A DNA stretch of 7,461 nucleotides, taken from the NCBI GenBank assembly GCA_028698765.1, contig JAQVVW010000061.1, forward strand, positions 1 through 7,461, written 5' to 3'. The position numbers and the translations under genes were made by a program. The DNA is from Methanoculleus sp. (GTDB taxonomy: Archaea; Halobacteriota; Methanomicrobia; Methanomicrobiales; Methanoculleaceae). Below, piece after piece: positions 5,822 through 7,461 of the stretch. The notes beneath the pieces are model-generated. The model made no database searches. It had not been told where the DNA came from and worked only from the letters and a program-made list of their open reading frames with translations. Positions within the stretch are counted from its first letter, which is position 1. Every line of letters starts with the position of its first letter.

Positions 5822-6571
5822 TCACTCCTTCTTCCGCAGAATGAAGAACTCGTAGCCGTACTCGTCGGCATGCTCCCGGTAGACGGCGCTCTCCCGTTCG
5901 GCGAACTCAATCTGCGCCTCCGCCTCGGGATTGCCGGCGACGTTCGGCCGCAGGTCTTCTATCCGCTTGAGGATCGGCACATAGTAATTCTCCCACCACG
6001 CGGACTTCGGGAGCGGGAAGGTCGCGACGACCTCGTAGCCGGCGTCCTCTGCGGTCGCGCGGTTTGCTGCGATCGTTGTTATCGCCGGGTAGCATTCGTT
6101 CCAGAACGCCGCCGCCTCCGTCGAAGGCTCTTCGACGAACCAGGCGGCCTCGGTGAGGCAGAGGTAGCCGCCCGGCCGGAGGAGCCGCCTCCACGAGGCG
6201 AGCCCCTCCCGGAACCCTATGACGAAGATCGATCCCTCCGCCCAGAGGATATCGAACGATGCGTCGGAGAACGGCAGGTCGTCCATCGAGGCGCGGACCG
6301 TGGTGATCCGGTCCCTCACCCCCGCCGATGCCGCGCTCCCGCCAAGTTGATCGAGGTAGGGCTGGTGGACGTCGGTGGCGGTGATACGGCAGCCGGGAGA
6401 GATCCGGGCGAGTTCAACTGTCTGCATCCCGGCCCCGCATCCGATATCCAGGATCTCCGGCCGGGCCGGGAGATCGGTAAGCATCGAAAAAGCCTTTCTG
6501 GTGCATGCGTTGCTCCCCGGCCCCTGGCGGGGCAGGTTCTCGTGCATGGTAAAGATGAAAGGGGTATCCAT
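5822..6571 (-). CDS. Class I SAM-dependent methyltransferase (second, unrelated copy)
   Basis: A 249-residue soluble methyltransferase. An N-terminal LPRQGPGS motif (13-20) followed by a helix with TRKAF precedes motif I ILDIGCGAG (40-48). D67 in TATDV is the ribose-binding acid, ASMDDLPF (94-101) the adenine contact, FDILWAEGS (106-114) the post-II strand and LLRPGGYL (130-137) the motif III turn. An aromatic insertion KSAWWENYYVPI (about 189-200) and an acidic C-terminal helix probably form the substrate cap; the acceptor is unknown. The LPRQGPG start is a recognisable subgroup feature and usually lies about a dozen residues from the N terminus. For that reason I place the start at ATG 6569-6571, also supported by a TATA-like box 26 bases upstream, rather than at the in-frame ATG at 6640, which would cover the promoters. 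It has little in common with the other methyltransferase here beyond the core fold. Convergent with rsgA. Confidence 0.87.
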   Translation of the reverse strand: MDTPFIFTMHENLPRQGPGSNACTRKAFSMLTDLPARPEILDIGCGAGMQTVELARISPGCRITATDVHQPYLDQLGGSAASAGVRDRITTVRASMDDLPFSDASFDILWAEGSIFVIGFREGLASWRRLLRPGGYLCLTEAAWFVEEPSTEAAAFWNECYPAITTIAANRATAEDAGYEVVATFPLPKSAWWENYYVPILKRIEDLRPNVAGNPEAEAQIEFAERESAVYREHADEYGYEFFILRKKE

Positions 6572-6593
6572 GACAGTTGTGCGCCGTGCGATC

Positions 6594-6602
6594 TCATAAA
6601 CC
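6594..6602 (-). promoter_or_regulatory. TATA-like box for the second methyltransferase
   Basis: The minus strand reads GGTTTATGAG, with TTTATG centred about 26 bases before the ATG at 6571, consistent with a leaderless transcript. No Shine-Dalgarno site is visible before that ATG. The box is not a perfect consensus, so the call rests mainly on spacing and agreement with the family's expected N terminus. Confidence 0.35.
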
Positions 6603-6629
6603 CGGACGAAGCGACCGCCGCCGTCCATC

Positions 6630-6637
6630 GTAAATAC
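6630..6637 (+). promoter_or_regulatory. TATA-like box for the M24 peptidase-like gene
   Basis: GTAAATAC is centred about 26 bases before the ATG at 6659 and fits the archaeal TATA spacing for a leaderless start. No Shine-Dalgarno site precedes the ATG. Together with the box at 6594-6602 on the other strand it makes a compact divergent promoter of under 90 bases. Confidence 0.42.
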
Positions 6638-6658
6638 CATCGCCGCCTATTCTTGCGT

Positions 6659-7351
6659 ATGGAGAAACAGACCCCTGTCTCCGAACTCCGGGACCGCATG
6701 GAGCGCTTCAGGAGCCGGATGGACAGGGATGATCCGTCATGGGAGTTCGCCGCGATCTTCGGGAGGACAAACCAGTTCTACTTCACCGGGACGATGCAGG
6801 ACGGGGTCCTCCTCATACCCCGCAACGGCGAAGCCGTCCTCTGGGTGCGCCGGAGCATCGAGCGCGCAGAGGATGAGTCGCTCTTCCCCGACATCCGGCC
6901 GATGAAGAGTTTCCGTGACGCCGCTGCCGGTATGGGGGCGTGCCCGGGAACGGTTCACCTGGAGACCGAGGCGGTCCCCCTCGCGCTGTTCGAGCGATTC
7001 CGGAAGTACTTCCCCTTCAGGGAGACGGGGTCGCTCGACGCCCCGGCGGCAGCGGTCCGGGCGAAGAAGAGCGCTTACGAACTCTCTCTCATGGAGCGGG
7101 CAGGGAAGATTCACCGGCACGTCCTCGAGGACGTCGTCCCCGCGATGCTCCGGGAGGGGATGAGCGAGGCCGAGCTCGGCGGCGAGGTCTTTGCCCGCAT
7201 GGTCAAGGAAGGGCACCACGGCATCGCCCGGTTCGGAAGGTTCGGGACGGAGATGATCCTCGGGCAGCTCGGCTTCGGGGAGAACTCCCTCTACCCGACC
7301 AGTTTCGACGGGCCAGGCGGGTGCCGGGGGGCGGCCCCCCATATGCGCTAA
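6659..7351 (+). pseudogene. M24 / Xaa-Pro dipeptidase-like protein, C-terminal part lost
   Basis: The 230-residue frame covers a creatinase/prolidase-type N-terminal domain (about 8-133: WEFAAIFGRTNQFYFTGTMQDGVLLIP, then EAVLWVRRSIERA). The usual interdomain signature RAKKSAYELSLMERAGKI follows (134-151), then the first part of an M24 pita-bread domain (EGMSEAELGGEVFARMVKEGHHG; GENSLYPTSFDGPGG). Family members run to roughly 370-400 residues. Here the frame ends a few residues after GPGG, before the two Asp, one His and two Glu that bind the metals, so this product should be catalytically dead. No other frame beyond 7340 restores the expected GDLVFVDVGCG-like continuation, so a simple frameshift does not explain it; a rearrangement, inserted element or assembly join does. 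A much longer open frame back to 5870 is only antisense to the methyltransferase. The start at 6659 has a TATA-like box 26 bases upstream. Intact relatives remove N-terminal residues before proline or act on related peptides. Confidence 0.75.
7326..7340. repeat. G6/C6 palindrome at the break point of the peptidase-like gene
   Basis: GGGGGGC (7326-7332), one central G, and GCCCCCC (7334-7340) form a 15-base perfect inverted repeat. Homology to the M24 family fades within this element or directly after it. Such a run can stall polymerases, cause slippage and break assemblies, so it is a likely cause or marker of the junction. Confidence 0.5.
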
Positions 7352-7461
7352 CTTAACCCGCGGGTACACCTACCCCGCGTCGGTACTGGTATACCTCAAC
7401 CATCTGGCGTGGTCTCTCTCTGTTGCCTTCTGCAAGTCCTTTTGCAATGAGACACCAGCGT
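7352..7461. other. Right-hand end of unknown origin, possibly the edge of a mobile element
   Basis: The last 110 bases do not continue the peptidase gene and hold no recognisable gene. Seen here: a hairpin, CGCGGGTA (7359-7366), loop CACC, then TA(C)CCCGCG (7371-7379) with one bulged C; and two similar 12-base units on the minus strand near 7423-7446 (TTGCAAAAGGAC, TTGCAGAAGGCA). One minus-strand frame is open from the window edge to a TAA at 7353-7355 (35 residues, containing LIAKGLAEGNRERPRQMVEVYQY), but its third codon positions are much less G/C rich than in the neighbouring genes. It may be the 3' end of a foreign gene such as a transposase, or noncoding; I cannot tell. Confidence 0.3.

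Noticed and set aside
5870..6658. Long open stretch upstream of, and in frame with, the peptidase-like gene
   Set aside because: It runs antisense through a methyltransferase with all family motifs; the translation is arginine- and proline-rich with no domain, as expected of a shadow frame in high-GC DNA.
1..7461. CRISPR array, tRNA, rRNA or defence-system cluster
   Set aside because: No spaced direct repeats of suitable length, no tRNA-like cloverleaf with CCA-proximal features and no rRNA segments were noticed on reading both strands; the genes form no co-directional cluster.

Overview
This 7.5 kb, high-GC window reads as chromosomal DNA of a methanogenic archaeon, most likely Methanomicrobiales and close to Methanoculleus (an inference from composition and gene families, not a database match). 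Three observations support this. Several starts have an archaeal TATA-like box about 26 to 31 bases upstream and no good Shine-Dalgarno site, which suggests leaderless or near-leaderless transcripts. The histidine kinase has the Cys-His-Asp type H-box and GYGKNTGFGL-type G2 box that I associate with euryarchaeal kinases. The remaining proteins (DUF998-type membrane protein, two class I methyltransferases, M24 peptidase-like protein) are common in methanogen genomes.

Layout, left to right: the 3' end of an unrecognised gene (+, to 133); a 21-base perfect palindrome (138-158); a six-helix DUF998-type membrane protein (+, 207-818); a convergent, slightly overlapping SAM methyltransferase (-, 796-1602); a 298-base divergent intergenic region; a 7TM-PAS-histidine kinase (+, 1901-3658); a frameshifted membrane-anchored alpha/beta hydrolase (-, 3703-4582); an RsgA/YjeQ-type circularly permuted GTPase (+, about 4703-5797); a second, unrelated SAM methyltransferase (-, 5822-6571); and the N-terminal 60 percent of an M24/Xaa-Pro peptidase-like protein (+, 6659-7351). 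The last reading frame ends in unrelated DNA just after a G6/C6 palindrome. The final 110 bases have no recognisable gene and look unlike the rest.

The genes mostly alternate in strand, so almost every one is its own transcription unit; there is no operon and no sign of a shared pathway. The kinase has no response regulator beside it. Apart from RsgA (30S ribosome assembly in bacteria) and the kinase (signalling), exact functions cannot be assigned. I saw no CRISPR array, tRNA, rRNA, complete insertion sequence or defence cluster, and I do not claim a new multi-gene system. The points most worth checking are the truncated peptidase and the foreign-looking right end, the frameshifted hydrolase, the palindrome at 138-158, the divergent leaderless promoters, and the presence of a bacterial-type RsgA in an apparent archaeon.
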